From Paraburkholderia sacchari (GTDB taxonomy: Bacteria > Pseudomonadota > Gammaproteobacteria > Burkholderiales > Burkholderiaceae): 64,000 bases of DNA. Of this stretch, positions 23,991 to 35,158 are shown in pieces. Made by a program: the position numbers and the translations under genes. Below the pieces are notes generated by a model, which was given only the letters and a program-made list of their open reading frames with translations, made no database searches and was not told the DNA's origin. Positions within the stretch are counted from its first letter, which is position 1, and every line of letters starts with the position of its first letter. The stretch lies in NCBI RefSeq assembly GCF_000785435.2, contig NZ_JTDB02000007.1, forward strand, positions 325,476 through 389,475, in the 5' to 3' direction.

Positions 23991-25148
23991 TTAAGCGCCG
24001 CGCGAACCGTACTTGAGGCGCGTGAGTTGCTCTGCTTCGTTCGCGAGCAGTGTGGCGGCTTCGCGGATGGCCGTGTCGAGCGTGATCGGGCCCGGCGCGG
24101 GCGAGAAGCAGCCGCTGAAGTGTTCGGCAAGACGCGGCAGGGCGGCGGGGTCGACCGCGCCCGACAGCAGCGTGGCCGGCACGCCGGCGGCCTGTGCATG
24201 GCGGCACGCGATGAAGGGCGCCTTGCCGTGCAGCGTTTGCACGTCGGAGCGGCCTTCGCCAGTGATGAGCCAGTGCGCGCCCGCGAGCGCATCGTCGAGG
24301 CCGATCGTGCGCGCGACGACTTCGGCGCCGGGCTCGAAAGTCGCGCCGAGCATGCGCAGCGCAAAGCCGAGACCGCCTGCGGCGCCCGCACCTGCTTCGC
24401 TGCGCGCGCTGCGACCGAGCGCCGCTTCGAGCAGATCGGCGAAACGCACGAGGGCGGCGTCGATCGTCGCGACCTGTTCGGGCTTCACGCCTTTTTGCGG
24501 GCCGAACACGGCGGTTGCGCCGTGATCGCCATTGAGCGGATTGTCGACGTCCGACATCGCCACGAAGCTGGCTTCGTGAAGCCGTGCGTCGAGTCCGGAG
24601 ACGTCTACTCTCGCGACTTGCGCCAACGCCTGCGGCGTGGGTGCGAGCGCATTGCCGCTGGCGTCGAACAACTGCAGGCCGAGACCCACGAGAAGGCCTG
24701 CGCCGGCATCGTTCGTGCTGCTGCCGCCGAGCGCGACATAGAAGCGGCGCACGCCTTCGTCGAGCAGTGCGCGAATCGCTTCGCCCATGCCGCGCGTGCT
24801 GCGCGCGTCGACCGGCACGCCCATGCCCACCGGGTCGGTGATGCCGACGATCTCGGCGGTTTCGACGACGGCGCTGCCATCGTTCAACAGGCCAACCGCG
24901 GCGTCGCGCCGTGCGCCGGCCGCGCCTTCCACATTGATCACGCGGCGCTCGCCGCCTACGCTGAGCATCGCGTCGAGCGTGCCTTCGCCGCCGTCGGCCA
25001 TCGGGCAGATGCGGATATCGGCGTCGGCGCGGGCGCGGCGAATGCCATCGGCGATCGCGGCGGCGACCCCATCCGCGCTGAGCGAGCCTTTGAAAGAATC
25101 GGGAGCAATGACGACGACGGGTGCGTCAGCAAACGACTGGTTGGGCAT
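23991..25148 (-). CDS. glxK: glycerate kinase, GarK/GlxK family
   Basis: Phosphorylates D-glycerate (2-phosphoglycerate in the characterised members), feeding glyoxylate/tartronate-derived carbon into glycolysis. The 385-aa product shows the family motifs VVVIAPDSFKGSLSADGVAAAI at the N-terminus, CPMADGGEGTLDAML, LGGSSTNDAGAGLLVGLG and LITGEGRSDVQTLHGK. The length fits the family (about 380). It is monocistronic as far as can be seen. The symbol is by similarity of motifs; garK is equally possible. Confidence 0.9.
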   Translation of the reverse strand: MPNQSFADAPVVVIAPDSFKGSLSADGVAAAIADGIRRARADADIRICPMADGGEGTLDAMLSVGGERRVINVEGAAGARRDAAVGLLNDGSAVVETAEIVGITDPVGMGVPVDARSTRGMGEAIRALLDEGVRRFYVALGGSSTNDAGAGLLVGLGLQLFDASGNALAPTPQALAQVARVDVSGLDARLHEASFVAMSDVDNPLNGDHGATAVFGPQKGVKPEQVATIDAALVRFADLLEAALGRSARSEAGAGAAGGLGFALRMLGATFEPGAEVVARTIGLDDALAGAHWLITGEGRSDVQTLHGKAPFIACRHAQAAGVPATLLSGAVDPAALPRLAEHFSGCFSPAPGPITLDTAIREAATLLANEAEQLTRLKYGSRGA

Positions 25149-25655
25149 GGTGTCTCGACTGGAAGAGTTGTGTTGGCAAAGGCTGTTGCCGGCGGGGCGT
25201 CCGGCGCGAGCGCTAGCTTACCAGTGGTCAGGGGACTGCTGGATACCTCTGGCGAGATAGCACGCATCGCAACGGCATGCCTGCGCGCGAAATCTGGCCG
25301 CATCATGGCGGGTTCACGGCCGCCACGTGGCGGTTTTCCGGCCATTTTCGGGTCTTGCCCGCCGTCATCTTCCGGCGGGAGCGGCAATTCCATTTGAGTG
25401 CGGCAATAGTTTGCTAAAATACCCGGCTCTTTTGACGGAACCGCACGGCAAACTGCTCGATCCGGCCCAATTTGGCCGATTGGTAGCGGAATGGGTCTCG
25501 CGGATCCCGCAAAGGGCGCCGCCCCGTATCCCGGTCGGGCGCAAGCCGGCGGCGCCGACGAGGCACAGGCGAGACGCAAGCGATGCGGGTGACCCATCGG
25601 ACTGCGGCAGCAAAGATTACTGAAACGCTCGAACAATTTTAGGACGATTGAAGCC
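25149..25655. other. 507-base intergenic region with the tig promoter and a long GC-rich leader
   Basis: No gene is seen. The left 240 bases probably hold the promoter of the divergent glycerate kinase gene, but I see no clear hexamers for it. The right part has the candidate tig promoter at 25394-25420 and then about 230 bases of untranslated leader. The leader contains complementary segments (ATGGGTC near 25490 with GACCCAT near 25591; GGCGCCGCC near 25515 with GGCGGCGCC near 25550), so it can fold. Confidence 0.55.
25394..25420 (+). promoter_or_regulatory. candidate extended -10 promoter of tig
   Basis: TGCTAAAAT (25412-25420) is an extended -10 element with TAAAAT matching 5/6. A TTGAGT at 25394-25399 lies 15 bases upstream of the -10, shorter than ideal; the TG extension can compensate. 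Confidence 0.45.
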
Positions 25656-27002
25656 ATGGCTAACGTTGTAGAAAACCTCGGCAAGCTCGAACGCCGCGTG
25701 ACGATTTCCCTGCCGAAGGACGCCGTGCAGAAAGAAGTCGACTCGCGCATCCGCCAACTCGCGAAGAACGTGCGCATGCCGGGCTTCCGCCCGGGCAAGG
25801 TGCCGCTCAAGATGGTCACGCAGCAGTACTCGGGCCAGGTTGAAGCCGAAGTCCTGAGCGACAAGGTCGGCAAGGAGTTCTTCGACATCAGCCGCGCCGA
25901 AAACCTGCGCGTTGCAGGCCAGCCGAGCTTCGCGCCGAAGGTCGAAGCTGCCGAGGGCGATTACGCGTTCGACGCGACTTTCGAGGTCTATCCGGAAGTG
26001 TCGCTGGGCGACGTCGCGAGCGCCGAAATCGAGCGCACGACCACCAACATCACCGAAGCCGAAATCGACCGCACGCTGGACATCCTGCGCAAGCAGCGCG
26101 TGCACTACCACGCACGCGGCGAAGCAGGCGAGCACGGTGACGGCGGCGCCGACACCGCAGCGAAGGAAGGCGACCGCGTGACGGTCGACTTCCTCGGCAA
26201 GATCGACGACGTCGCATTCCCGGGCGGCAGCGCCGAAGGCTTCGCATTCGTGCTGGGCGAAGGGCGCATGCTGCCGGAATTTGAAAAGGCGGCAATCGGC
26301 CTGAAGAAAGGCGAGTCGCGCGAATTCGACCTCGCGTTCCCCGAGGACTACCACGGCAAGGAAGTCGCCGGCAAGACCGCGAAGTTCACGATCACGATGC
26401 AGCAGATCGAGTGGCCGCACCTGCCGGAGATCGACGCTGAATTCGCGAAGTCGCTCGGCATCGCCGACGGCGACCTCGTGAAGATGCGCGCCGAGATCAA
26501 GGAGAACCTCGAGCGCGAAGCGAAGCGCCGCACCCAGGCCATCGTCAAGAACCAGGTCATGGACGCGCTCCTGAAGATCGCCGAACTCGACGTGCCGAAT
26601 GCGCTCGTCGAACAAGACCAGCAGCGCCTCGTCGAAATGGCGCGCGCCGACCTCGCGCAGCGCGGCGTGCCCAACGCGAAGGACGCACCGATCCCGGCCG
26701 AAATGTTCAAGGAACAAGCCGAGCGCCGCGTGAAGCTCGGCCTCGTCCTGGCCGAACTCGTGAAGGCGAACAACCTCGAAGCGAAGCCGGAGCAGATCCG
26801 CGCTGAAGTCGACGAATTCGCGAAAAGCTACGAAGACCCGAAGGAAGTCGTGCGCTGGTATTATTCGAACCAGCAACGCCTCGCCGAAATGGAAGCCTAC
26901 GTCGTCGAATCGAACGTCGTGGACTTCGTGCTCGGCAAGGCCAAGGTGACGGACAAGCTGGTGAGCTTCGAAGAACTGGCAAGCGCAACGGCGCAGGCTT
27001 AA
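25656..27002 (+). CDS. tig: trigger factor
   Basis: A ribosome-bound chaperone and prolyl isomerase that meets nascent chains at the exit tunnel. The 448-aa product has the N-terminal ribosome-binding domain with the signature MPGFRPGKVPLKMV (docking loop), a central FKBP-like PPIase domain (about 160-245; EGDRVTVDFLGKIDDVAFPGG, and LGEGRMLPEFEKAAIGLKKGE in parts), and the C-terminal helical arms. It heads the conserved order tig-clpP-clpX-lon, but a terminator-like hairpin separates it from clpP. Confidence 0.98.
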   Translation: MANVVENLGKLERRVTISLPKDAVQKEVDSRIRQLAKNVRMPGFRPGKVPLKMVTQQYSGQVEAEVLSDKVGKEFFDISRAENLRVAGQPSFAPKVEAAEGDYAFDATFEVYPEVSLGDVASAEIERTTTNITEAEIDRTLDILRKQRVHYHARGEAGEHGDGGADTAAKEGDRVTVDFLGKIDDVAFPGGSAEGFAFVLGEGRMLPEFEKAAIGLKKGESREFDLAFPEDYHGKEVAGKTAKFTITMQQIEWPHLPEIDAEFAKSLGIADGDLVKMRAEIKENLEREAKRRTQAIVKNQVMDALLKIAELDVPNALVEQDQQRLVEMARADLAQRGVPNAKDAPIPAEMFKEQAERRVKLGLVLAELVKANNLEAKPEQIRAEVDEFAKSYEDPKEVVRWYYSNQQRLAEMEAYVVESNVVDFVLGKAKVTDKLVSFEELASATAQA

Positions 27003-27014
27003 ATCTGCCCGCTA

Positions 27015-27061
27015 CGGCGTGCCGGCTGTCGGAGCGACCGACGGCCAGCACGCCGTTTTTG
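27015..27061 (+). terminator. intrinsic terminator of tig
   Basis: An 18-bp imperfect stem (27015-27032 with 27038-27055; one mismatch and one G-U pair) followed by TTTTT. Confidence 0.88.
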
Positions 27062-27093
27062 TATCCGCAGAATTTAGCCACATTGACCGTGTG

Positions 27094-27123
27094 GTTGATT
27101 TTTGCAGGGTCCGTCGCCATTGA
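27094..27123 (+). promoter_or_regulatory. possible sigma-32 promoter of clpP
   Basis: GTTGAT (27094-27099), 15 bases, then CGCCATTGA (27115-27123). Compared with the heat-shock consensus CTTGAA and CCCCATTTA, this matches 4/6 and 7/9. It lies about 48 bases before the clpP ATG. Confidence 0.35.
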
Positions 27124-27171
27124 GCATTATCAGGGTTACCAGAACAACTCTTCCAGACAAGGATGCACCGC

Positions 27172-27825
27172 ATGACCATTCGCGCTCAATCGCTGGACAC
27201 GTTGACCTCCCACGCCTCGCGGGATTTCGATCCGCAGGCGCTCGGGCTCGTGCCGATCGTCGTGGAAACGAGCGGCCGCGGGGAGCGCTCTTATGACATC
27301 TACTCGCGCCTGCTCAAGGAGCGTGTGGTGTTCCTGGTCGGCGAAGTGAACGACCAGACCGCGAATCTCGTTGTCGCGCAGTTGCTGTTTCTCGAAAGCG
27401 AAAATCCTGACAAGGACATCAGCCTGTACATCAACAGCCCGGGCGGTTCGGTTTCGGCTGGCATGGCGATCTACGACACGATGCAGTTCATCAAGCCCGA
27501 CGTTTCGACCCTTTGCATGGGGCTCGCGGCCAGCATGGGTGCGTTCCTGCTCGCGTCGGGCGCGAAGGGCAAGCGCTTTGCGCTGCCGAACTCGCGCGTG
27601 ATGATTCACCAGCCGCTCGGCGGCGCACGCGGCCAGGCGTCGGATATCGAAATCCAGGCGCGCGAGATCCTGTACCTGAAGGAGCGTCTGAACCAGCTGC
27701 TCGCCACGCACACGGGTCAGCCGGTTGAGCGCATCGCGCGCGACACCGACCGCGATAACTTCATGTCGGGCGACGATGCGCAGGCGTACGGCCTCGTCGA
27801 CCAGGTGCTGCACAAGCGTCCCTGA
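27172..27825 (+). CDS. clpP: ATP-dependent Clp protease, proteolytic subunit
   Basis: A serine peptidase forming the 14-subunit barrel that works with ClpX (and ClpA). The 217-aa product has catalytic Ser121 (GLAASMGAF), His146 (RVMIHQPLGG) and Asp195 (DTDRDNFMS), spaced exactly as in E. coli ClpP. ATG 27172 is chosen over ATG 27163 because AAGGA lies 8 bases before it. clpX follows 275 bases downstream, so clpX may have a promoter of its own; only a weak hairpin (27843-27860) lies after the clpP stop. Confidence 0.98.
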   Translation: MTIRAQSLDTLTSHASRDFDPQALGLVPIVVETSGRGERSYDIYSRLLKERVVFLVGEVNDQTANLVVAQLLFLESENPDKDISLYINSPGGSVSAGMAIYDTMQFIKPDVSTLCMGLAASMGAFLLASGAKGKRFALPNSRVMIHQPLGGARGQASDIEIQAREILYLKERLNQLLATHTGQPVERIARDTDRDNFMSGDDAQAYGLVDQVLHKRP

Positions 27826-28100
27826 TCCGGCGCGCGTTTTTGCTGGCATTTTATTGCCAGTTAATGGTGCCAGCCAGTTGAGGTGTCAGCTGAAGGGTAC
27901 CAACTGAGGCCCGCTCGCAGCGTGCGCGATCCCCGTGAAATACGGGATAGCCACGGGCGCGCGGACCATGTGAAATAATCGGCAAACGCGCTTCGCGGCC
28001 TGCGGCCAACGCCGTCACAGCAAGCGGTTCACGCGCCCCCCGGCGGCGTCCGGGGGAAACGGCGTATCATGTAACAGAGTGTCCGGAGGCTCATTTATTC

Positions 28101-29372
28101 ATGGCGGACAAGAAAGGTTCTAACAGCGAAAAGCTGTTGTATTGCTCGTTTTGCGGCAAAAGCCAGCATGAAGTGAAAAAACTGATTGCTGGCCCGTCGG
28201 TATTCATCTGCGATGAATGCATCGACTTGTGCAACGAGATCATTCGCGACGAGGCCGCCGGTGCCGGCATCGACGCTGCGCTGTCGCGCTCGGACCTACC
28301 GAGCCCGCAGGAGATCCGTGACATTCTCGACCAGTACGTGATTGGTCAGGAGCGCGCGAAGAAGATCCTCGCGGTGGCGGTGTACAACCACTACAAACGT
28401 CTGAAGCATCTCGACAAGAAGGATGACGTCGAGCTGTCCAAGAGCAACATCCTGCTGATCGGGCCCACGGGCTCGGGCAAGACGCTGCTCGCGCAGACGC
28501 TCGCGCGCCTTCTGAACGTGCCGTTCGTGATCGCGGACGCCACCACGCTGACCGAAGCCGGCTACGTGGGCGAAGACGTCGAAAACATCATTCAGAAGCT
28601 GCTGCAGAACTGCAATTACGAGGTCGACAAGGCCCAGCGCGGCATCGTCTATATCGATGAAATCGACAAGATCAGCCGCAAGTCTGATAACCCGTCGATC
28701 ACGCGCGACGTGTCGGGCGAAGGCGTACAGCAGGCGCTGCTCAAGCTCGTCGAGGGCACGATGGCCTCGGTGCCGCCGCAGGGCGGCCGCAAGCATCCGA
28801 ACCAGGATTTCATCCAGGTCGACACGACCAATATTCTGTTCATTTGCGGCGGCGCGTTCGACGGTCTGGAGAAAGTCATCACTGATCGTACCGAGAAGAC
28901 CGGCATCGGTTTCGGCGCGAGCGTGAAGAGCAAGCAGGAACGCGACACGGGCGAAGTGCTGCGCGAAACGGAGCCGGAAGACCTGATCAAGTTCGGCCTG
29001 ATTCCGGAACTGATTGGCCGTCTGCCGGTGGTCGCGACGCTCGGCAAGCTCGACGAAGCCGCGCTCATGAAGATTCTGGTCGAGCCGAAGAATGCGCTCG
29101 TCAAGCAGTATCACAAGCTCTTCAACATGGAGCGCGTGGAACTCGAGATCCGTCCGGCTGCGTTGCAGGCCGTCGCCCGCAAGGCGATCCGCCGCAAGAC
29201 CGGCGCCCGGGGGCTGCGCTCGATCCTGGAGCAGGCCTTGCTCGACGTGATGTACGAGCTGCCGGCCATGAAGGGTGTGAGCAAGGTCATCATCGACGAC
29301 AATGTGATCGACGGCGACGGCAAACCGCTGCTGATCTACGAAGACGCGCCAAAGGTTTCTGGCTCGAACTGA
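28101..29372 (+). CDS. clpX: ATP-dependent Clp protease, ATPase subunit ClpX
   Basis: An AAA+ unfoldase that recognises tagged substrates and feeds ClpP. The 423 aa are full length. The N-terminal zinc domain uses Cys15, Cys18, Cys37 and Cys40 (CSFC and CDEC). Then come Walker A GPTGSGKT, Walker B IVYIDEIDKI, the pore loop GYVGEDVE, the IGF-type ClpP-binding loop (TGIGFGAS) and RKTGARGLRSILE (sensor 2). A terminator follows, separating it from lon. Confidence 0.98.
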   Translation: MADKKGSNSEKLLYCSFCGKSQHEVKKLIAGPSVFICDECIDLCNEIIRDEAAGAGIDAALSRSDLPSPQEIRDILDQYVIGQERAKKILAVAVYNHYKRLKHLDKKDDVELSKSNILLIGPTGSGKTLLAQTLARLLNVPFVIADATTLTEAGYVGEDVENIIQKLLQNCNYEVDKAQRGIVYIDEIDKISRKSDNPSITRDVSGEGVQQALLKLVEGTMASVPPQGGRKHPNQDFIQVDTTNILFICGGAFDGLEKVITDRTEKTGIGFGASVKSKQERDTGEVLRETEPEDLIKFGLIPELIGRLPVVATLGKLDEAALMKILVEPKNALVKQYHKLFNMERVELEIRPAALQAVARKAIRRKTGARGLRSILEQALLDVMYELPAMKGVSKVIIDDNVIDGDGKPLLIYEDAPKVSGSN

Positions 29373-29399
29373 TGGTGATGATCGGCTAAAGAGTTCCGG

Positions 29400-29437
29400 G
29401 AAAAAGCCGTTCATGCAATAGGATGAACGGCTTTTTC
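29400..29437 (+). terminator. intrinsic terminator of clpX
   Basis: A 14-bp stem (29401-29414 with 29423-29436) with the A-run on the left and T-run on the right. Confidence 0.92.
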
Positions 29438-29562
29438 GTTTATCTTGTGGTCGATGGCGCACTTTTTTGGAGTCACTGAACTTTTCCCACTTGCGCGAGG
29501 CTTGCAATCGACTCTTATGGCCTCACTTACCGAACAATTGATTCCACTCATGGGGAAATGAA

Positions 29563-31992
<2,430 letters not shown>

Positions 31993-32043
31993 GCTTCGTG
32001 TGAGCCGCGCTGATGGTGCGGCTCGCTGGAACGCTCGATACCA

Positions 32044-32074
32044 AAAAACCCGCGGCAGTGTCCGCGGGTTTTTG
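32044..32074 (+). terminator. intrinsic terminator of lon
   Basis: A 12-bp stem AAAAACCCGCGG (32044-32055) with CCGCGGGTTTTT (32062-32073), loop CAGTGT. Confidence 0.93.
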
Positions 32075-32155
32075 TTTGATGCGCGTCCGTCTCCGTTAGG
32101 TTCGTTGACGTTGAACGGATCGAAATCAAAATCGTACCGGTTCCTGAATTGGGGC

Positions 32156-32185
32156 TTGAAAAAGTCGGTGAAGATGCGTTAGACT
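32156..32185 (+). promoter_or_regulatory. candidate promoter of the tRNA-Val/tRNA-Asp unit
   Basis: TTGAAA (32156-32161), an 18-base spacer and TAGACT (32180-32185), about 75 bases upstream of tRNA-Val. Confidence 0.45.
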
Positions 32186-32260
32186 AATGGGCTCGCTGCT
32201 TGATGAGCGGCGCAGTAAAAAGCGCAGCAGAAATATGCGATGCGCGAGAGTCGTGAAGCT

Positions 32261-32336
32261 GGGTGCTTAGCTCAGTTGGTAGAGCGGCGCCCTTACAAGG
32301 CGTAGGTCGGGAGTTCGAGCCTCTCAGCACCCACCA
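32261..32336 (+). tRNA. tRNA-Val (anticodon UAC)
   Basis: 76 bases with encoded CCA. Acceptor GGGTGCT (32261-32267) pairs with AGCACCC (32326-32332). The anticodon loop CTTACAA gives UAC. The T-arm GAGTTCGAGCCTC is present. Confidence 0.97.
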
Positions 32337-32423
32337 CAGCTTCAGATTCGCATGACACATCTTGCGGCAAGCGAGATGCAGTGCAGCAGCAGCGCAAAAT
32401 GCAGCGCGGCAGTACACCAGCAC

Positions 32424-32500
32424 GGAGCGGTAGTTCAGTCGGTTAGAATACCGGCCTGTCACGCCGGGGGTCGCGGGTTCGAGTCCCGTCCGCTCCGCCA
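32424..32500 (+). tRNA. tRNA-Asp (anticodon GUC)
   Basis: 77 bases with encoded CCA. Acceptor GGAGCGG (32424-32430) pairs with CCGCTCC before G-CCA. The anticodon loop CTGTCAC gives GUC. It lies 87 bases after tRNA-Val and was probably made from the same transcript. Confidence 0.97.
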
Positions 32501-32514
32501 GATCTATCAGCAAG

Positions 32515-32540
32515 AAGGCGAACTCCGGTTCGCCTTTTTT
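32515..32540 (+). terminator. intrinsic terminator of the tRNA unit
   Basis: A 9-bp stem (32515-32523 with 32528-32536) followed by a run of T. Confidence 0.88.
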
Positions 32541-32602
32541 GTTGGCCGCTGTTGTAATATCGGGCGTTCCATTTTTAGGCGCCCTCCAACGCTTGGTCAC
32601 GC

Positions 32603-34546
32603 ATGCTCGACTTTTTCCGCAATCACAAACGACTGATGATGATGATGCTGATGCTGGTGATTCTGCCAGGTCTCGGCTTCGTCGGCATTCAAGGCTTCCG
32701 CGGCTTTTTTGACGAAAGCGCGAACGTTGCGAGCGTCAACGGTCACAAAATTACTCGTGCCGAATTCGACGGCGCCGCGCGTCAGCAGATGGACCAGGCG
32801 CGGCAGATCATGGGCGCGCGCTTCGACGCTAGCACGTTCGACACGCCGCAGCGCCGCAAGGACATCCTCGACGGCCTCATTCAGCAGCGCGTGCTCGTGG
32901 ACGAAGTCCAGCGCCTGCATCTGACGGCTTCGGACGATGCGGTGCGCCGCACCTTGCTGTCGGACCCCGTCATCTCGTCGTTGAAGAAAGCCGATGGTTC
33001 GATCGATCTCGACAAGTACAAGCAATTGCTCGCGATGCAGGGCATGACGCCCGAGCAGTACGACGAGCGCGTGCGCTATAGCCTTGCCATGCAGCAGTTG
33101 CCGGCGGCGCTGGTGAGCAGCGCGTTCACGCCGAAGGCGCTCGCGCAGCAGCTCACCGAGCTTTCCGGGCAGCAGCGTGAAGTGCAAGGTCTCGCGTTCC
33201 GTGCGAACGACTATGCGCCGAAGGTCAATCCGACCGATGCGCAGCTGCAGGCGTACTACGACGCGCACAAGAACGACTTCGCCACGCCGGCCACGGCGCA
33301 GATCCAGTATCTGGTGCTGTCGGCCGCAACGGTCGCGGCTTCGGTCAATCCCAGCGACGCCGATCTCAAAAAGTACTACGACGAAAACATCACGCACTTC
33401 AAGACGCAGGAAGAAGTGCGGGCAAGCCATATTCTGATCACGGTCGCGAAGGATGCGAGCGCCGCGGACCGCACGGCCGCCAAGCAGAAGGCCGAGCAGA
33501 TTCTGGCCGAAGTCAAGGCGCATCCCGACCAGTTCGCACAGATCGCCCAGAAGGACTCGCAGGACCCGGGGTCGGCCTCGAAGGGCGGCGATCTCGGCTA
33601 CTTCGGTCCGGGCATGATCGCCGGCGGCCAGGCGTTCGACGACGCGGTCTTCAAGCTCAAGAAGGACGAAATCAGCGGTGTGATCCAGTCGGACTTCGGC
33701 TATCACATCGTCAAGGTGACTGATATCAAGCCGTCGGTGACGAGGTCGTTCGACGAAGTGAAAGGTCAGATCGCTAACGACGTGAAGGCACAGCAGGCCG
33801 CGAAGCTGCTTGCCGACGCGACCGAAGGTTTCACGTCGACGGTCTACGAGCAGTCGAAGAGCCTCCAGGCGGCCGCCGACAAGTACAAGCTCACGATTCA
33901 GACAGCCACAGTCACGCCGAAGCCGAATCCCGCACTGCCGCAGGACAACCCGCTGAACAACCCGAAGTTCCTCGACGCGGTGTTCGCGACCGATTCGGTG
34001 AGCCAGCACAACAACACGCAGGCAATTGACGTCGGCAGCAACACGCTGATCTCCGCGCGCGTGACGAACTTCCAGCCGGCCGCCGTGCCCGCGCTCGCAG
34101 CGGTCAAGGACGCCGTGCGCCAGAAGGTGGTCGCGCAGCAAGCAGGCGAGCAGGCGCGCAAGGAAGGCGAGGCGAAGCTCGCTAATCTGCAGAAGTCGAA
34201 GGCGACCGATGGCTTCTCGTCGGCGCTCAAGGTGACGCGCAACGATGCGCAGGGCCTGCCGCCCAACGCGCTTTCGGCCGTATTCAAGGCTGACCCGAAG
34301 AAGCTGCCCGCGTATGTGGGCGTCGATCTGGGCGATAACGGCTACGCAATCTATCGCGTGAACAGCGTGAACAATGGCCAGGCCGCCGATGGCCCGCGTC
34401 TCGCAGCCGCGCAACAGCAACTCGCGGGCGTGAGCGGTCAGTCGGAAACGCAGGCTTATCTCGATGCGCTGCGCGACCGCTCCAAGGTCAAGCTGTACGG
34501 CTCTCTGAATGCAGCCAGCCAGTCTGGCGATGGCGACGGGCAGTAA
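32603..34546 (+). CDS. ppiD: periplasmic folding chaperone / peptidylprolyl isomerase PpiD
   Basis: An inner-membrane anchored periplasmic chaperone near the Sec translocon. The 647-aa product has an N-terminal membrane anchor (MMMMLMLVILPGLGFVGI, residues about 12-30), a SurA-like N-terminal chaperone region (about 35-200), a parvulin domain (about 270-375; EEVRASHILITVAKDA, KGGDLGYFGPGMI, SDFGYHIVKVTDI) and a long C-terminal chaperone segment. The architecture and length match PpiD (about 620-650). It directly follows lon and the tRNAs, the usual order in this group. Confidence 0.95.
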   Translation: MLDFFRNHKRLMMMMLMLVILPGLGFVGIQGFRGFFDESANVASVNGHKITRAEFDGAARQQMDQARQIMGARFDASTFDTPQRRKDILDGLIQQRVLVDEVQRLHLTASDDAVRRTLLSDPVISSLKKADGSIDLDKYKQLLAMQGMTPEQYDERVRYSLAMQQLPAALVSSAFTPKALAQQLTELSGQQREVQGLAFRANDYAPKVNPTDAQLQAYYDAHKNDFATPATAQIQYLVLSAATVAASVNPSDADLKKYYDENITHFKTQEEVRASHILITVAKDASAADRTAAKQKAEQILAEVKAHPDQFAQIAQKDSQDPGSASKGGDLGYFGPGMIAGGQAFDDAVFKLKKDEISGVIQSDFGYHIVKVTDIKPSVTRSFDEVKGQIANDVKAQQAAKLLADATEGFTSTVYEQSKSLQAAADKYKLTIQTATVTPKPNPALPQDNPLNNPKFLDAVFATDSVSQHNNTQAIDVGSNTLISARVTNFQPAAVPALAAVKDAVRQKVVAQQAGEQARKEGEAKLANLQKSKATDGFSSALKVTRNDAQGLPPNALSAVFKADPKKLPAYVGVDLGDNGYAIYRVNSVNNGQAADGPRLAAAQQQLAGVSGQSETQAYLDALRDRSKVKLYGSLNAASQSGDGDGQ

Positions 34547-34581
34547 GCTCCGCAGCCGGCTTCAAGCCAAAGCGCACAAGT

Positions 34582-34614
34582 GCAAAAAAAGCCCCGCGGA
34601 TGCGGGGCTTTTGC
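34582..34614. terminator. bidirectional terminator between ppiD and the lipoprotein gene
   Basis: An 11-bp stem AAAAGCCCCGC (34587-34597) with GCGGGGCTTTT (34602-34612); the A-run on the left gives a U-tract on the - strand as well. Confidence 0.88.
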
Positions 34615-34663
34615 TTGGGCGCTCGCGACGCGACTGATGCATTGCGCGTGCATGCATTGGCAC

Positions 34664-35008
34664 TCAGAGGCAGGCGCTGATGTCGCTCGTGTCGCCGCCG
34701 GCTCCGCCACCGGCGCGCATGCCCACCCACGTTTTCGCGCTGGCGTTCCATGCCGGCCGCACCGTTGCGGCCGCACCGTTGGGCGGCTGCTGACCGGGCA
34801 CGTACACGTCGACAGCCTGGTCATTAGCGAGGACGCTCTGCTGGACGACTTGCTGCTGCGATTTGTCGGCCCACTTCTTGGCAATGCATTGCGCAACGGC
34901 CGCGGGCGGTTGTTGGCTGGTGCCCACCGATTGCGTGCCGCTTGGCATCGGCTGATTGGCGCAGGCTGCAAGGGTGGCCGTAATGGCAATCAAAGGTAAA
35001 AATTTCAC
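34664..35008 (-). CDS. small lipoprotein, hypothetical (114 aa)
   Basis: A predicted lipoprotein. GTG 35008 begins MKFLPLIAITATLAAC, a short signal with the lipobox LAAC (lipidated Cys16). Residue +2 is Ala, so outer-membrane sorting is expected. The mature part contains a Gln-rich linker, VAQCIAKKWADKSQQQVVQQSV with a Cys, a short beta-rich region (AVDVYVPGQQPPNG) and the C-terminus DTSDISACL with a second Cys, so a disulfide is possible. GTG is chosen because GGGAGA precedes it and the signal starts there; the longer open frame begins at 35083. Function unknown. It lies downstream of tesA on the same strand, 150 bases after its stop. Confidence 0.75.
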   Translation of the reverse strand: MKFLPLIAITATLAACANQPMPSGTQSVGTSQQPPAAVAQCIAKKWADKSQQQVVQQSVLANDQAVDVYVPGQQPPNGAAATVRPAWNASAKTWVGMRAGGGAGGDTSDISACL

Positions 35009-35158
35009 GTTTTCTCCCTTCAGTCGGGTCAGTCGGGAAACAGACGAAAGCCGCTCGTCCGGTGCAAAGTCGTGGCCCGGCACGCGGCAAGCGTGACGGC
35101 AACACGCACGGCACGCGGCAAGGCTGTTGCGTGTCTCGTATGTGCGGGTGTTGCGCCG

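Noticed and set aside
27843..27860. Hairpin after clpP as its terminator
   Set aside because: A 6-bp stem (CTGGCA/TGCCAG) without a following T-run is too weak to support a call.
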